Assembly: GCA_963762605.1 (NCBI GenBank)
Contig: CAVXLJ010000010.1
Span: forward strand, 57,955-121,954
DNA: 64,000 nucleotides
Direction: 5' to 3'
Origin: CAVSRC01 sp963762605
GTDB lineage: Bacteria; Pseudomonadota; Alphaproteobacteria; Rhizobiales; Kaistiaceae
Part shown: piece by piece, positions 51,166 to 60,580 of the stretch
Layout: every line of letters begins with the position of its first letter
Position numbering within the stretch: the first letter of the stretch is position 1
The notes under the pieces: generated by a model
The model's database searches: none
Told to the model about the DNA's origin: nothing
Seen by the model: only the letters and a program-made list of their open reading frames with translations
Position numbers and translations under genes: made by a program

Positions 51166-51687
51166 ATGCCAGCGTGGGACGAGACGGCCAGAAATCGGGC
51201 GATCGGCGTCGTCCGCATTCTCTTCGGCATTGTCTGGGCGATCGATGCGCAGTTCAAATGGCGCCCGGACTTTCTCAACCATTTCGTTTCCTACCTGACC
51301 GGCGCCCAGCAGGGGCAGCCGCCGGCGGTCCAGGCATGGATCAGCCTGTGGATCAACGCAGTCAACGTCGATCCGGTCGTCTTCGCCCATGTCGTCGCCA
51401 TCGGCGAAACGCTGCTTGCCATCGCGCTGATTCTCGGACTGTTCTCCGATCTCGCCTATCTCGGCGGCATCCTGCTTTGCCTGGTGATCTGGTCGACCGC
51501 CGAAGGACTCGGCGGCCCCTACATCGCCGGTTCGACCGACATCGGCACCGCCATCATCTACGCGTTCGTCTTCGTGCTTCTGTTCCTCTCGCGCGCCGGC
51601 CTGTATTACGGGCTCGACGCCTATCTCGGCCGCTGGCTCGGCAAGTTCTCCTGGCTGGCTTCCTACACCCCCGAGCCGCAGCACTGA
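51166..51687 (+). CDS. DoxX/DoxD-like four-helix membrane protein
   Basis: 173 aa from the ATG at 51166 with AGGA ten bases upstream. ARNRAIGVVRILFGIVWAIDAQFKWRPDFLNHFVSYL is followed by helices in VFAHVVAIGETLLAIALILGLFSDLAYLGGILLCLVIW and GTAIIYAFVFVLLFLSRAG. Layout matches the thiosulfate:quinone oxidoreductase small-subunit (DoxD) relatives, most of unknown role. No sulfur-oxidation partner is nearby. Confidence 0.85.
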   Translation: MPAWDETARNRAIGVVRILFGIVWAIDAQFKWRPDFLNHFVSYLTGAQQGQPPAVQAWISLWINAVNVDPVVFAHVVAIGETLLAIALILGLFSDLAYLGGILLCLVIWSTAEGLGGPYIAGSTDIGTAIIYAFVFVLLFLSRAGLYYGLDAYLGRWLGKFSWLASYTPEPQH

Positions 51688-51750
51688 CACATGCCCGATC
51701 GGATCGTGCGGCGCTGCGCGCACGAGATTTGACGCTGGAGGATCCCCGCG

Positions 51751-52743
51751 ATGCAGATCGCAGTCGTCGGTCTTGGCCGCATGGGCGCCAATATCGTGCG
51801 CCGGCTCATGCGCGCCGGCCATGAATGCGTCGTCTACGATGTCAGGCCGCAATCGGTGGCCGAGCTTGTCGGCGAAGGCGCCGTCGGCGCCGCATCGGCC
51901 AAGGAGCTTGCCGCCAAACTGACGCCGCCGCGCGCCATCTGGATGATGCTGCCGGCGGCCGTGGTCGACGACGCCATCACCAACCTCACCGCGCATCTGG
52001 CGCCCGATGACGTGCTCATCGACGGCGGCAATTCGTACTACCGCCACGACATGGCGCGCGCCACGGCGCTCAAGCCGATGGGCATCCACTATGTCGACGT
52101 CGGCACCAGCGGCGGCGTCTGGGGGCTTGAGCGCGGCTTCTGCCAGATGATCGGCGGCGAGGAAGCGATCGTGAAGCGTCTCGATCCCATCTTCGCCGCG
52201 CTCGCCCCCGGCGGCCAGGCGCATGCCACTCCGGCCGAGCGTGGCTATCTGCATTGCGGGCCGAGCGGCGCCGGCCATTTCGTCAAGATGGTCCACAACG
52301 GCATCGAATATGGCGTCATGGCGGCCTATGCCGAGGGCTTCAACGTCCTGCAGAACGCCAATGTCGGCAGCCGGGCGGCCGTCGCCGATGCCGAGACCAC
52401 GCCACTGGAGAATCCCGACGCCTATGCCTTCGACCTCGACATCGCCGCGATCGCCGAGGTGTGGCGTCACGGCAGCGTCATTTCCTCCTGGCTCCTGGAT
52501 CTGACCGCCAACTCGCTGCGCCAGGACCCCAACCTCTCGGCATTCCGGGGGCGGGTTTCGGATTCCGGCGAAGGGCGCTGGACGATCAAGGCGGCCATCG
52601 ACGAAGGCGTGCCGGCCCCGGTTCTCAGCACCGCGCTCTATCAGCGCTTCACCTCGCGTGGCGACGCCGATTTCGCCGACAAGCTGCTCTCCGCCATGCG
52701 CTATCAATTCGGCGGCCACTCCGAAAAGGGAACTGTGGAATGA
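51751..52743 (+). CDS. gnd: 6-phosphogluconate dehydrogenase, decarboxylating, short (YqeC/GndA-like) form
   Basis: 330 aa, the short bacterial form (long forms have about 470). MQIAVVGLGRMGANIVRRLMRAGHE is the NAD(P) site; DVLIDGGNSYYRHDMARA, DVGTSGGVWGLERGFCQMIGG and CGPSGAGHFVKMVHNGIEYGVMAAYAEGF contain substrate and catalytic residues (Ser/Gly-Gly, Lys, Asn). Short forms are usually NAD-linked; the fingerprint YDVRPQSV after strand 2 (Asp) agrees. Converts 6-phosphogluconate to ribulose 5-phosphate; paired with zwf. Confidence 0.94.
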   Translation: MQIAVVGLGRMGANIVRRLMRAGHECVVYDVRPQSVAELVGEGAVGAASAKELAAKLTPPRAIWMMLPAAVVDDAITNLTAHLAPDDVLIDGGNSYYRHDMARATALKPMGIHYVDVGTSGGVWGLERGFCQMIGGEEAIVKRLDPIFAALAPGGQAHATPAERGYLHCGPSGAGHFVKMVHNGIEYGVMAAYAEGFNVLQNANVGSRAAVADAETTPLENPDAYAFDLDIAAIAEVWRHGSVISSWLLDLTANSLRQDPNLSAFRGRVSDSGEGRWTIKAAIDEGVPAPVLSTALYQRFTSRGDADFADKLLSAMRYQFGGHSEKGTVE

Positions 52744-52762
52744 CTCCTCTTCGGCACCGGAG

Positions 52763-54154
52763 ATGACGATGAAAGCCCGATCCGACGCGCTGGTCCTGTT
52801 CGGCGCCAGCGGCGATCTCGCCCACAAGAAGATCTTTCCGGCGCTCTACGCCATGGTGCGGCACGGCAAGCTCGACGTGCCGGTCATCGGCGTAGCGAAA
52901 TCGGACTGGACGCTCGACGACCTCAAGAACCACGCCCGCGATGCCATTCGCACGGCAGGCGCCTTCGACGACGGCGTGCTCGACCGCCTGCTTGGCCTGA
53001 TGGGCTATGTCGACGGCGACTACCGCGATCCGGCGACCTTCGACCAGCTCAGCGCCGTGCTCACGGGAAGCAAGCGGCCGCTCTACTACCTCGCCATCCC
53101 GCCCAGCATGTTTCCCGCCGTCATCGAGGGATTGGGTCGCTGCGGCGCCGCCGACGGCGCCCGCGTAGTGGTCGAGAAGCCCTTCGGCCGCGATCTCGAA
53201 TCGGCGATCGCGCTTGATCGGACATTGTCCGGCGTCTTCCCGGAGCCGGCCATCTTCCGTATCGATCACTACCTCGGCAAGGAGCCGGTGCAGAACCTGC
53301 TCTACTTCCGTTTCGCCAATTCCTTCCTCGAGCCGATCTGGAACCGCAACTACGTGCGCAGCGTGCAGATCACCATGGCCGAGAGCTTCGGCGTCGCCGG
53401 GCGCGGCAAGTTCTACGACGAGGTCGGCGCCATCCGCGACGTCATCCAGAACCACCTGCTGCAGGTCGTCGCCATCCTGGCGATGGAATGCCCGATCAGC
53501 GACGACAGCGCCTTTGTCCGCGACGAGAAGGTGAAGGTGTTCAACGCCATCCGGCCGCTGAGCAAGACTCATCTGGTGCGTGGCCAGTTCCGCGGCTACC
53601 GCGAGGAAGCCGGCGTGGCGCCCGATTCCGACGTCGAGACGTTTGCGGCCTTGCGGCTCAATATCGATTCATGGCGCTGGCAGGGCGTGCCGTTTCTGGT
53701 GCGCGCCGGCAAGAACCTGCCGGTGACCGCGGTGGAGATCGTCGTCGACCTGCACTTCCCGCCGCAGGCGGTGTTCCACGCCGACAGTCCGGCCCGCTCC
53801 AACTATGTCCGCTTCCGCCTCAGCCCCGACGTGACCATCGCGCTCGGCGCCCGCGCCAAGGCGCCCGGCGAGGCGATGGCCGGCGTCGAGACCGAGCTCA
53901 TGGTGGTGCACCAGGCGGGCGAAGAGATGAGCGCCTATGAGCGCCTGATCGGCGATGCGATGGCGGGCGATACGACGCTGTTCGCCCGCAAGGACAGCGC
54001 CGAAGCGCAATGGCGCATTGTCGATCCGATCCTCCGCGACAAGTCCCCACTGCACACATACGAGCCGGGCACATGGGGGCCGGCCGAGGCCGCTCACATC
54101 GCAAGAGCCGCCGGCGGCTGGTACGACCCCGCAGTCAACGGCGGGAGCGCCTGA
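52763..54154 (+). CDS. zwf: Glucose-6-phosphate 1-dehydrogenase
   Basis: 463 aa from the ATG at 52763 (or the ATG two codons later). NADP site LFGASGDLAHKKIFPALY, active site RIDHYLGKEPVQNLLYFRFAN with catalytic His, and VVEKPFGRDLESA are intact. First step of the oxidative pentose-phosphate or Entner-Doudoroff route. Somewhat shorter than typical Zwf (about 490), so it may be a second isoform. Follows gnd by 19 bases; no pgl here. Confidence 0.94.
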   Translation: MTMKARSDALVLFGASGDLAHKKIFPALYAMVRHGKLDVPVIGVAKSDWTLDDLKNHARDAIRTAGAFDDGVLDRLLGLMGYVDGDYRDPATFDQLSAVLTGSKRPLYYLAIPPSMFPAVIEGLGRCGAADGARVVVEKPFGRDLESAIALDRTLSGVFPEPAIFRIDHYLGKEPVQNLLYFRFANSFLEPIWNRNYVRSVQITMAESFGVAGRGKFYDEVGAIRDVIQNHLLQVVAILAMECPISDDSAFVRDEKVKVFNAIRPLSKTHLVRGQFRGYREEAGVAPDSDVETFAALRLNIDSWRWQGVPFLVRAGKNLPVTAVEIVVDLHFPPQAVFHADSPARSNYVRFRLSPDVTIALGARAKAPGEAMAGVETELMVVHQAGEEMSAYERLIGDAMAGDTTLFARKDSAEAQWRIVDPILRDKSPLHTYEPGTWGPAEAAHIARAAGGWYDPAVNGGSA

Positions 54155-54202
54155 CGCGCAGGAAGGGACAGGTCGAGAGGCCAGCGTCGATGTTCAGGCC
54201 GC

Positions 54203-56359
54203 TCAGTGCGGAATGCGATCCCAGCCCCCATCTCCTAATGTGACGGCAACCCGGAAACCGATAAAATTCGTGCGATCGTTCTCGCCGTAAAAGAGCCGCT
54301 CGGCCGAACGCATGGACTCCGCCATCAACTCGTAATCGCCCCCACGCGCTACGTAGACATGGCAGTTCGCCTGTTGCCAGGGTGAGCCATCGGCCGGAGC
54401 GCCGTCATAGGTGTCGTGCCAGCAATCCTCCAGCATCTCCTGAATGTTGCCCGCGGTATCGTAGACCCCCCAGGGATTGGCGGTATAGCTGCCGGCCGGC
54501 GCGCTCCATAACGGCCTGATCTTCTCGCGACAAGGGGCTGCCATCCCCTGGAAGTAGTACGATCCGCTGTCCGCGAAGTTGGCATACCGGCATGTCAATT
54601 TATCGCTGTTGCCCCAGAAGAATGCAGTATCGGTACCGGCTCGCGTTGCGTATTCCCACTCCGCTTCGGTCGGGAGCCTGTAGTGCCGACCGGTCTTGGC
54701 GCTCAGCCAGCGTAGAAACGCTTCGGTTTCGCTCCGCGAAATGCAGGTCGCCGGCTGCCGCTCCGTCACCTTCTCGCCTGGCTGCGCGAAGGTTCCGTCA
54801 GAAATGCCCACGGCATCCACCCCCCCGCCGGTGTCAAGAGTTGGGTTCAACGTGCCAAGATATTTTGCCTTTTGCGGTCCTGTATCGGTCTCCCGGATAA
54901 TGCAGTTGCCACCGGTTTTTGTCCCGGTATCGCTGACGAACGCGGCAAACTCGCCGACCGTCACCTCGAACTTCCCTATCGCGAATTCATAACCGATCTT
55001 CACTTGGTGGCGCGGCTTTTCATTCGGGATGTCATACTGATCATAAGCCACCTTCGCGTCGCCCGGCCCGGCCCCCATCATGAAGCTCCCCGCCGGGATC
55101 GCCACCATTTCGGGGCAATCCGAGCAATCCTTGAAGCTCTGCAGGGGGGCCGGGCGCGCGCCGGGCCCCACGGTGGGAGGTGTGTCTGGTCCGCTGGCCG
55201 AGGTCGGCGCAGCAGGCCCTGGCGCGGGCGCGGCCAACGAAGGGACTTCCGGTGCCGCCGCAGCGGAACCACCAGACCGCTCGAAATTATACGTCGCGCA
55301 GGTGCCGGGCTCGGGCCCCGGATCGGCGCGGCCCAGCGGGATTTGCGGTCCGTTGAAGACCTTCATGTAGAGTTCATTGCCGTCGCGAACGAGCACGACG
55401 AAGGTCGGCGAGCCGTTGCCGCATAGCGTGCCGCCATTGGGCAGCGTCGGGTTCGTGGGCGGGTTTACGGCGAAGACCAGCGGCCTGTCCAGGCCGAGCG
55501 GCGAAAGGTTGAGGCGCGCACCGTTGGCGAAGATGATCGTGTCGCCGGATAGCTCAATATCGCCGGTGATCGCTATCGCCGTTGTGCTGGTGGCCGCCCA
55601 TCTGGACAGCGATGCTCCCGAAGGTGTCACGCTCGGCGGCGGCGCCGTCAGAACGGCAAGGCGCCTGTCGTACGCAGCCGCCAGGCAGGCGCCGTCGCTG
55701 CCGCACGACTGCCGGTCTGCGATCCACTGGCGCTGCGCGGCCTTGATTGCGGTGGCGTCGTCTGCGCTGGCGAGCGCGGCGCTGTAAGCATCGGCGAGTT
55801 GCCGGTCGAGCGCCGCCAGATCGGCCGACGCGCAGATCGCCCGCTCGTCAGCGCTCGCCGCCTTGCGACAATCGAAGCTCGGCCCCATGGACGCGGGCGA
55901 AGGTGTCGGCATTGCCGCGGCGACACTGCCCGGCCGCTCGAAGTTGTATGTCGCGCAGGTGCCGGGCTCCGGAAACGGATCGGCCCGGCCCTGCGGGATT
56001 TGTCGCCCGTCGAAAACCTTCATGTAGAGTTCGCTGCCGTCGCGGGCGAGCACGATGAAGGTCGGCGGCGTGTCGCCGCACAGCTTGTTGCCGTTCAGCA
56101 GCGTCGGGTTCGCCGATCGCGGGACGAGCGTGAAGACCTGCGGCTTGTCCGCACTGACCGGCCGGATACGGATGCGCGCGCCGTTGGCGAACGTGATGCT
56201 GTCCGCCGAAACGCGGATATCGCCGGTGATGGCATACGCCGTCGTGCTGGTGGCGGTCCATTTGTACGATCTCGCCTGAGCGGGCGAGAGGCCGATCAGG
56301 GGAGCAAGGATCACCGCCACGAGGACGGGGACAAGCCGAGACAGGCACCAACACGACAT
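54203..56359 (-). CDS. Secreted multidomain protein: duplicated beta module, LprI-like domain, FGE/SUMF1 domain
   Basis: 718 aa with signal peptide (residues 1-29). Module A (33-142) and module B (253-361) are near-copies: both read W-A/T-ATSTTA-AITGDI, then ITFANGAR or IIFANGAR, L-NG-LCG, LYMKVF-G and CATYNFER. Between them (163-237) is an LprI-like domain with four Cys (FDCRKAASADERAICASADLAALDRQLADAYSAAL). After a Pro/Ala linker, residues 408-718 form an FGE-sulfatase/SUMF1 domain (MVAIPAGSFMMGAG, YRLPTEAEWEYATRAG, NIQEMLEDCWHD, NFIGFRVAV). Catalytic Cys pair of true formylglycine enzymes is not evident. GAAGGG upstream of the ATG supports the start. Function unknown. Confidence 0.85.
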   Translation of the reverse strand: MSCWCLSRLVPVLVAVILAPLIGLSPAQARSYKWTATSTTAYAITGDIRVSADSITFANGARIRIRPVSADKPQVFTLVPRSANPTLLNGNKLCGDTPPTFIVLARDGSELYMKVFDGRQIPQGRADPFPEPGTCATYNFERPGSVAAAMPTPSPASMGPSFDCRKAASADERAICASADLAALDRQLADAYSAALASADDATAIKAAQRQWIADRQSCGSDGACLAAAYDRRLAVLTAPPPSVTPSGASLSRWAATSTTAIAITGDIELSGDTIIFANGARLNLSPLGLDRPLVFAVNPPTNPTLPNGGTLCGNGSPTFVVLVRDGNELYMKVFNGPQIPLGRADPGPEPGTCATYNFERSGGSAAAAPEVPSLAAPAPGPAAPTSASGPDTPPTVGPGARPAPLQSFKDCSDCPEMVAIPAGSFMMGAGPGDAKVAYDQYDIPNEKPRHQVKIGYEFAIGKFEVTVGEFAAFVSDTGTKTGGNCIIRETDTGPQKAKYLGTLNPTLDTGGGVDAVGISDGTFAQPGEKVTERQPATCISRSETEAFLRWLSAKTGRHYRLPTEAEWEYATRAGTDTAFFWGNSDKLTCRYANFADSGSYYFQGMAAPCREKIRPLWSAPAGSYTANPWGVYDTAGNIQEMLEDCWHDTYDGAPADGSPWQQANCHVYVARGGDYELMAESMRSAERLFYGENDRTNFIGFRVAVTLGDGGWDRIPH

Positions 56360-56404
56360 GGCGAGCCCTTCGCATGATCGCCTCTACAATTTATAATTGA
56401 AACA

Positions 56405-56418
56405 ATGTGTATACACAT
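56405..56418. promoter_or_regulatory. Palindromic operator upstream of the FGE-domain gene
   Basis: ATGTGTATACACAT is a perfect 14-bp palindrome 46-59 bases before the start of the minus-strand gene, in an AT-rich stretch that also offers -35/-10-like TTGACG and TATAAA. Its TGTATACA core resembles GntR-family sites. Confidence 0.55.
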
Positions 56419-56483
56419 CGTCAAGTCAAAAAGCGGCTTGTGAGCGATGAGGCGCCCTGGGCGAAGGACCGGTAGCCTGGACC

Positions 56484-56765
56484 CTACCCGATCACCGCCT
56501 CAACCTTGACTGTCTTCGCCCCTGCCTGCGGCGGCGGCACCAGATTGCCGGCAATCGCTTTGCCGTCCACCATCAGCTTCACCGCGTTCCCCGGCCCGGC
56601 CCGCTTCACCGTGATGGCATAGGTCACGCCGCGGAAGATGCGGCTGACGGAGAATCCGTGCCAGCTTTCCGGCACCACCGGCGCGACGATGAGGCCGGCA
56701 TAGTCCGGCCTGACGCCGAGGATCTACTGGAAGACGGCGTAGTAGTTCCAGGCCGACGCGGTCGC
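56484..56765 (-). pseudogene. C-terminal fragment of a GH94 disaccharide phosphorylase gene
   Basis: Encodes AWNYYAVFQ, an in-frame TAG (56724-56726), then ILGVRPDYAGLIVAPVVPESWHGF and RIFRGVTYAITVKRAGPGNAV to KTVKVEAVIG. It repeats the last 85 or so residues of the intact GH94 gene at 57315-59759, with substitutions. The rest is missing. The tspO gene lies between the fragment and the full copy, so a tandem duplication followed by insertion or loss is likely. Confidence 0.85.
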
Positions 56766-56786
56766 GCGGCCGGCCGGCGACGCGGC

Positions 56787-57257
56787 TTAGGCTCGGTTGA
56801 GCCGCCAGACCGCGAAATTGAGCAAGGATGCGAAGGACACCCAGGCCAGGTACGGGATCATCAGCAAGGCCGCGACGCCGTTGAGCGGAGCGAAGGCGAC
56901 GATCGTGGCCGCGATGGCCAACCACAGAAGGGCAATGACGGCGAATCCGAGATCCGGTCGATGCAGCCCGAAGAAGACCGGCGTCCACAGGGCGTTGAGG
57001 AGAAGCTGCAGCGCATAGAACGCCAGCGCCGTCGTCGCGCCACCGAAGCCGGCCGAACGCCACACCAGCCAGCCCGCAAACGCGATCATCAGATAGAGCA
57101 CCGTCCACACCGGCGCGAACAGCCAGTTCGGCGGCCGCCATGACGGCTTCTTCAGGCGCTCGTACCAGTCGCCGGGCTTGAAGAAGATGCCGGTTGCCGC
57201 AGCGAGGAAGCAGGCCACCACGAAACCAATGAGGACGGCGATCGGAATCAGGTTCAT
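56787..57257 (-). CDS. tspO: TspO/MBR family protein (tryptophan-rich sensory protein)
   Basis: 156 aa, five membrane helices. Landmarks: GDWYERLKKPSWRPPNWLFAPVWTVLYLMIAFAGWLVW (WxPPxxxFxxVWTxLY), LNALWTPVFFGLHRPDLGFAVIALLWLAIAATIVAF and LMIPYLAWVSFASLLNFAVWRLN. Binds porphyrins; in alphaproteobacteria a modulator of photosynthesis or stress genes. It is wedged between a GH94 gene and its duplicated 3' fragment. Confidence 0.93.
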   Translation of the reverse strand: MNLIPIAVLIGFVVACFLAAATGIFFKPGDWYERLKKPSWRPPNWLFAPVWTVLYLMIAFAGWLVWRSAGFGGATTALAFYALQLLLNALWTPVFFGLHRPDLGFAVIALLWLAIAATIVAFAPLNGVAALLMIPYLAWVSFASLLNFAVWRLNRA

Positions 57258-57314
57258 CTATTGCGCGCGCTCGTGTCGGGATTGACGGCTTGTGCAAACC
57301 CATTTCGGCAGAGC

Positions 57315-59759
57315 TTACCCGATCACCGCCGCGACCGTGACCGTCTTCGTGCCCGCGGCCGGCAGCGGCACCAGGTTGCCCTCTATCGTTTTGCCGTCCA
57401 CCATGAGGGCGACCGCATTGCCCGGCCCGGCCCGCTTCACCGTGATGGCATAGGTCACGCCGCGGAAGGTGCGGTTGACGGTGAAGCCCGGCCAGCTCTT
57501 GGGCATGGCCGGCGCGATCCTCAGCCCCGCATAGTCCGGCCGAACGCCGAGGATCCACTGGGTGACGGCGTAGTAGTTCCACGCCGCTGTGCCGGTGAGC
57601 CAGGAGTTCTTGGCCTCGCCATGGCTCGGCGCGTCACGCCCGGCGATCATCTGCGCGTAGACATAGGGCTCGCAGCGGTGCACCTCGCTGATCGCTTCGC
57701 GCGCCGACGGGTTGATGCGGCTGTAATAGTCGAACGCCTTGTCGCCATTGCCCAGCATCGCCTCGGCGATGATCACCCACGGATTGTTGTGGCAGAAGAT
57801 CCCGGCGTTTTCCTTGTAGCCCGGCGGATAGGTCGAGATCTCGCCGTACTCGATGTAGTAGCGCGTATAGGCCGGCTGGTGCAGCACGATGCCGTGCGGC
57901 GTTGCCAAGTGCTTCTCCACCGAATCGAGGGCTTGTCTCGCCATGCCGTCTTCGAGGCCGATGCCGGCGAGCACGCAGAGGCCCTGCGGCTCGATGAAGA
58001 TCTTGCCTTCCGCGCAGTCCCTGGACCCGACCTTGCGGCCGAAATCGTCATAGGCGCGCAGGAACCATTCGCCGTCCCAGCCGTGCGCGCGGACGGTCTT
58101 TTCCATCTTCGCGGCTTCGGCGCGGTAGGTGGCGGCGTCCTGCGCCGCCCCGCGCTCATCCGCAATCGCCGCCAGCTCCTTGGCGGCGAGCACGAACAGG
58201 CCGGCGATGAACACCGACTCGGCCACCTTGCCGTCCTTGCTGGTCGTCGTCTGGAAGGACTCGTCCGGATCGGACGAGAAGCAGTTGAGGTTAAGGCAGT
58301 CGTTCCAGTCGGCACGGCCGATCAGCGGCAGGCCGTGCGGCCCCAGCCGGTCGAGCGCATACTGGATGGAGCGCCGCAAGTGATCGTAGAGCGGCACCTC
58401 CGTGCCCGGCTTCGAATCGAAGGCGACCTTCTCGTCGAGGATGGAGAAGTCGCCGGTCTCCTTGAGATATTGGGCAACGCCGATCACCAGCCAGTGCGGG
58501 TCGTCGTTGAAATCGCCGCCAGCGGCGTCGTTCCCCTTCTTGCTCAGCGGCTGGTACTGGTGATAGGCGCCGCCGCTTTCCATCTGCGTCGCCGCAAGGT
58601 CGAGAATGCGCTCGCGCGCCCGCTCCGGCACCATGTGCACGAAGCCGAGCAGATCCTGGTTGGAATCGCGGAAGCCCAGGCCACGGCCGATGCCCAATTC
58701 GAAGGTCGAGGCCGAACGCGACATGTTGAAGGTCGCCATGCACTGATAGGCGTTCCAGATATTGATCATCCGGTCGGCATGCGCGTCGGGCGAAGCCACG
58801 GAATAGATGCCGAGCAGGCCGTCCCAATAGGCACGAAGCTTGTCGAAGGCGACATCGGCCTTGGCCGGATCGCGGTAGGTTGCGATCACCGGCGCGACCA
58901 GCGCCTTGTTGATCACCTGGCTGTCCGGCGGATTGAATTTCTGATCTTGCGGGTTCTCGAAATAGCCGAGCACGAACTGGATGCGCTTGCTCTCGCCGGG
59001 CTTGAGCTTGACCTTGACGTGGGTAGCGGCGATCGGCGACCAGCCATGCGCGATCGATTCGCTCGACCGGCCGGCTTCCACCACCTGCGGCCTGTCCCAG
59101 CCGCGCCAGGGACCGAGGAAGGCCTCGCGCTGGGTGTCATAGCCGGCGATCCGCTCCGAACAGGCGAACCAGGCAAAATGGTTGCGCCGCTCGCGGTACT
59201 CGGTCTTGTGGTAGATGACCTCGTCGACCACCTCCACCTCGCCGGTGTTGAAGTTGCGCTGGAAGTTGGTGGCGTCGTCGTTAGCTTCCCACAGGCAGAA
59301 TTCGACCATGGAGAAGACCGAAATCTCGGCCGCCTCGCTACGCTGGTTGGTCAGCGTCAGCTGCCAGACCTCCAGTGTTTCGTCGAGCGGCACGAAATAG
59401 CGCGTGCTGGCGGCAATGCCGGCGTGCCTCGAGGAGATCGTGCTGTAGCCCATGCCGTGGCGGCATTCGAACGAGTCGAGATGCGACTGCGTCGGCATCC
59501 ACGATGGCGACCAATAATCGCCGTTGGCGTCGTCGCGCAGATAGATGTAGCGGCCGCCGAAATCGAACGGCACGTTGTTGTAGCGGCCGCGGGTGATGCG
59601 CCGCTTGCGGGCATCGCGATAATAGGAATAGCCGCCGGCGGTGGCCGACAGGATGCCGAAATAGTCCTGGCAACCGAGGTAGTTGATCCAGGGTAGCGGT
59701 GTGTCGGGGCGGGTGATGACGTATTCGCGGTTCGCGTCGTCGAAATGGCCGTACTTCAT
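57315..59759 (-). CDS. GH94 family disaccharide phosphorylase (cellobiose/chitobiose phosphorylase-like)
   Basis: 814 aa, the usual length for cytosolic GH94 enzymes. Start MKYGHFDDANREYVITRPDTPLPWINYLG is typical. The general acid Asp lies in GRADWNDCLN; NMSRSASTFELGIGRGLGFRDSNQDLLG, GGAYHQYQPLSKKGN, and CHNNPWVIIAEAMLGNG are family landmarks, with YNNVPFDFGGRYIYLRDDANGDYWSPSW in the N-terminal beta domain. Catalyses phosphorolysis of a beta-linked disaccharide to sugar 1-phosphate plus sugar; which disaccharide is not readable. No signal peptide, so intracellular. Confidence 0.93.
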   Translation of the reverse strand: MKYGHFDDANREYVITRPDTPLPWINYLGCQDYFGILSATAGGYSYYRDARKRRITRGRYNNVPFDFGGRYIYLRDDANGDYWSPSWMPTQSHLDSFECRHGMGYSTISSRHAGIAASTRYFVPLDETLEVWQLTLTNQRSEAAEISVFSMVEFCLWEANDDATNFQRNFNTGEVEVVDEVIYHKTEYRERRNHFAWFACSERIAGYDTQREAFLGPWRGWDRPQVVEAGRSSESIAHGWSPIAATHVKVKLKPGESKRIQFVLGYFENPQDQKFNPPDSQVINKALVAPVIATYRDPAKADVAFDKLRAYWDGLLGIYSVASPDAHADRMINIWNAYQCMATFNMSRSASTFELGIGRGLGFRDSNQDLLGFVHMVPERARERILDLAATQMESGGAYHQYQPLSKKGNDAAGGDFNDDPHWLVIGVAQYLKETGDFSILDEKVAFDSKPGTEVPLYDHLRRSIQYALDRLGPHGLPLIGRADWNDCLNLNCFSSDPDESFQTTTSKDGKVAESVFIAGLFVLAAKELAAIADERGAAQDAATYRAEAAKMEKTVRAHGWDGEWFLRAYDDFGRKVGSRDCAEGKIFIEPQGLCVLAGIGLEDGMARQALDSVEKHLATPHGIVLHQPAYTRYYIEYGEISTYPPGYKENAGIFCHNNPWVIIAEAMLGNGDKAFDYYSRINPSAREAISEVHRCEPYVYAQMIAGRDAPSHGEAKNSWLTGTAAWNYYAVTQWILGVRPDYAGLRIAPAMPKSWPGFTVNRTFRGVTYAITVKRAGPGNAVALMVDGKTIEGNLVPLPAAGTKTVTVAAVIG

Positions 59760-59954
59760 GAAGATCCCCGTTCGTATCCCCCTGAGGACCGCCGCCTCGC
59801 CATCGCGGGCAGCGTTGCGCTGACGGGTATAGCAGCCCGAAACGGCCGATGAAATCGATTACATGCCGCGCAGACTGAAAAAGGCGGCCGAGGGGCGACA
59901 TTCGCGCGTTGCGAAACCGGACGTTGTTCACGCCTGCGCCGGATCGGCCGGTGC

Positions 59955-60340
59955 CGCCCTGGCGCAGCATTGCCCTGGACAAGGTCATCGATGCGCCGAT
60001 CACCAGTAGTACGGCCATCATGGCCAGTTCCCAGACATTCCCGACAGCGGGCTTCAGGACCATGTCGGCCACGACCAGCGCCAGCACCACATAATCGAAG
60101 TGCGCAATCGTCAGGAGGTTCTCGGCGAACGGCACCAGGTCGGGGCTTTCCCTCCCCTTTTCGGCGGCCAGGACCGCCAGCTTCTCGGCGCGCGGCTTGA
60201 TCATCAGCAGGCCGTTGAGAAAGGTCGCGGCAAACCCCGCCAGTCCGAGGATGACCCATAATTGGGAGAAGTCTCCTCCGATCCATGCGGTTGCCGCTCC
60301 GAACACGACGGTGAGCAGCAGAGACCGGAACGAACAAAGG
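59955..60340 (-). pseudogene. Remnant of a DUF2269-like membrane protein
   Basis: In frame with the GTG at 60306, FGAATAWIGGDFSQLWVILGLAGFAATFLNGLLMIKPRAEKL and YVVLALVVADMVLKPAVGNVWELAMMAVLLVIG read like the second half of a DUF2269-type four-helix protein. Sequence upstream in the same frame (FRSLLLTVV) continues the helix but meets a stop with no start codon, and downstream the frame runs on through the GH94 start. So the N-terminus is lost and the gene is probably non-functional. Confidence 0.6.
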
Positions 60341-60580
60341 CGGCCCCAGAAGCGCGACGATCTTGACGACCGGCATCACGGCGGCCGGCCTTTGTTTGCG
60401 GCGCAGAACGTCCGTTCGCGACAGAAGCGTGAACCGGCCTCCACCCGATGGTGGCGCAGGCTGGACATGAACCTCGGATATCCATACCAGCCTCATGAGA
60501 CAGGTTTTCTTGTGAAGGAAGGCATTTTGGTCACCGATAAGCGGCGGACCGCTGCCTTCGGATAAGGAGACGCTTCCTCG

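Noticed and set aside
59338..60306. A complete 322-aa membrane protein
   Set aside because: Only the first 115 or so residues look like a protein; the rest is an out-of-frame reading of the spacer and GH94 start.
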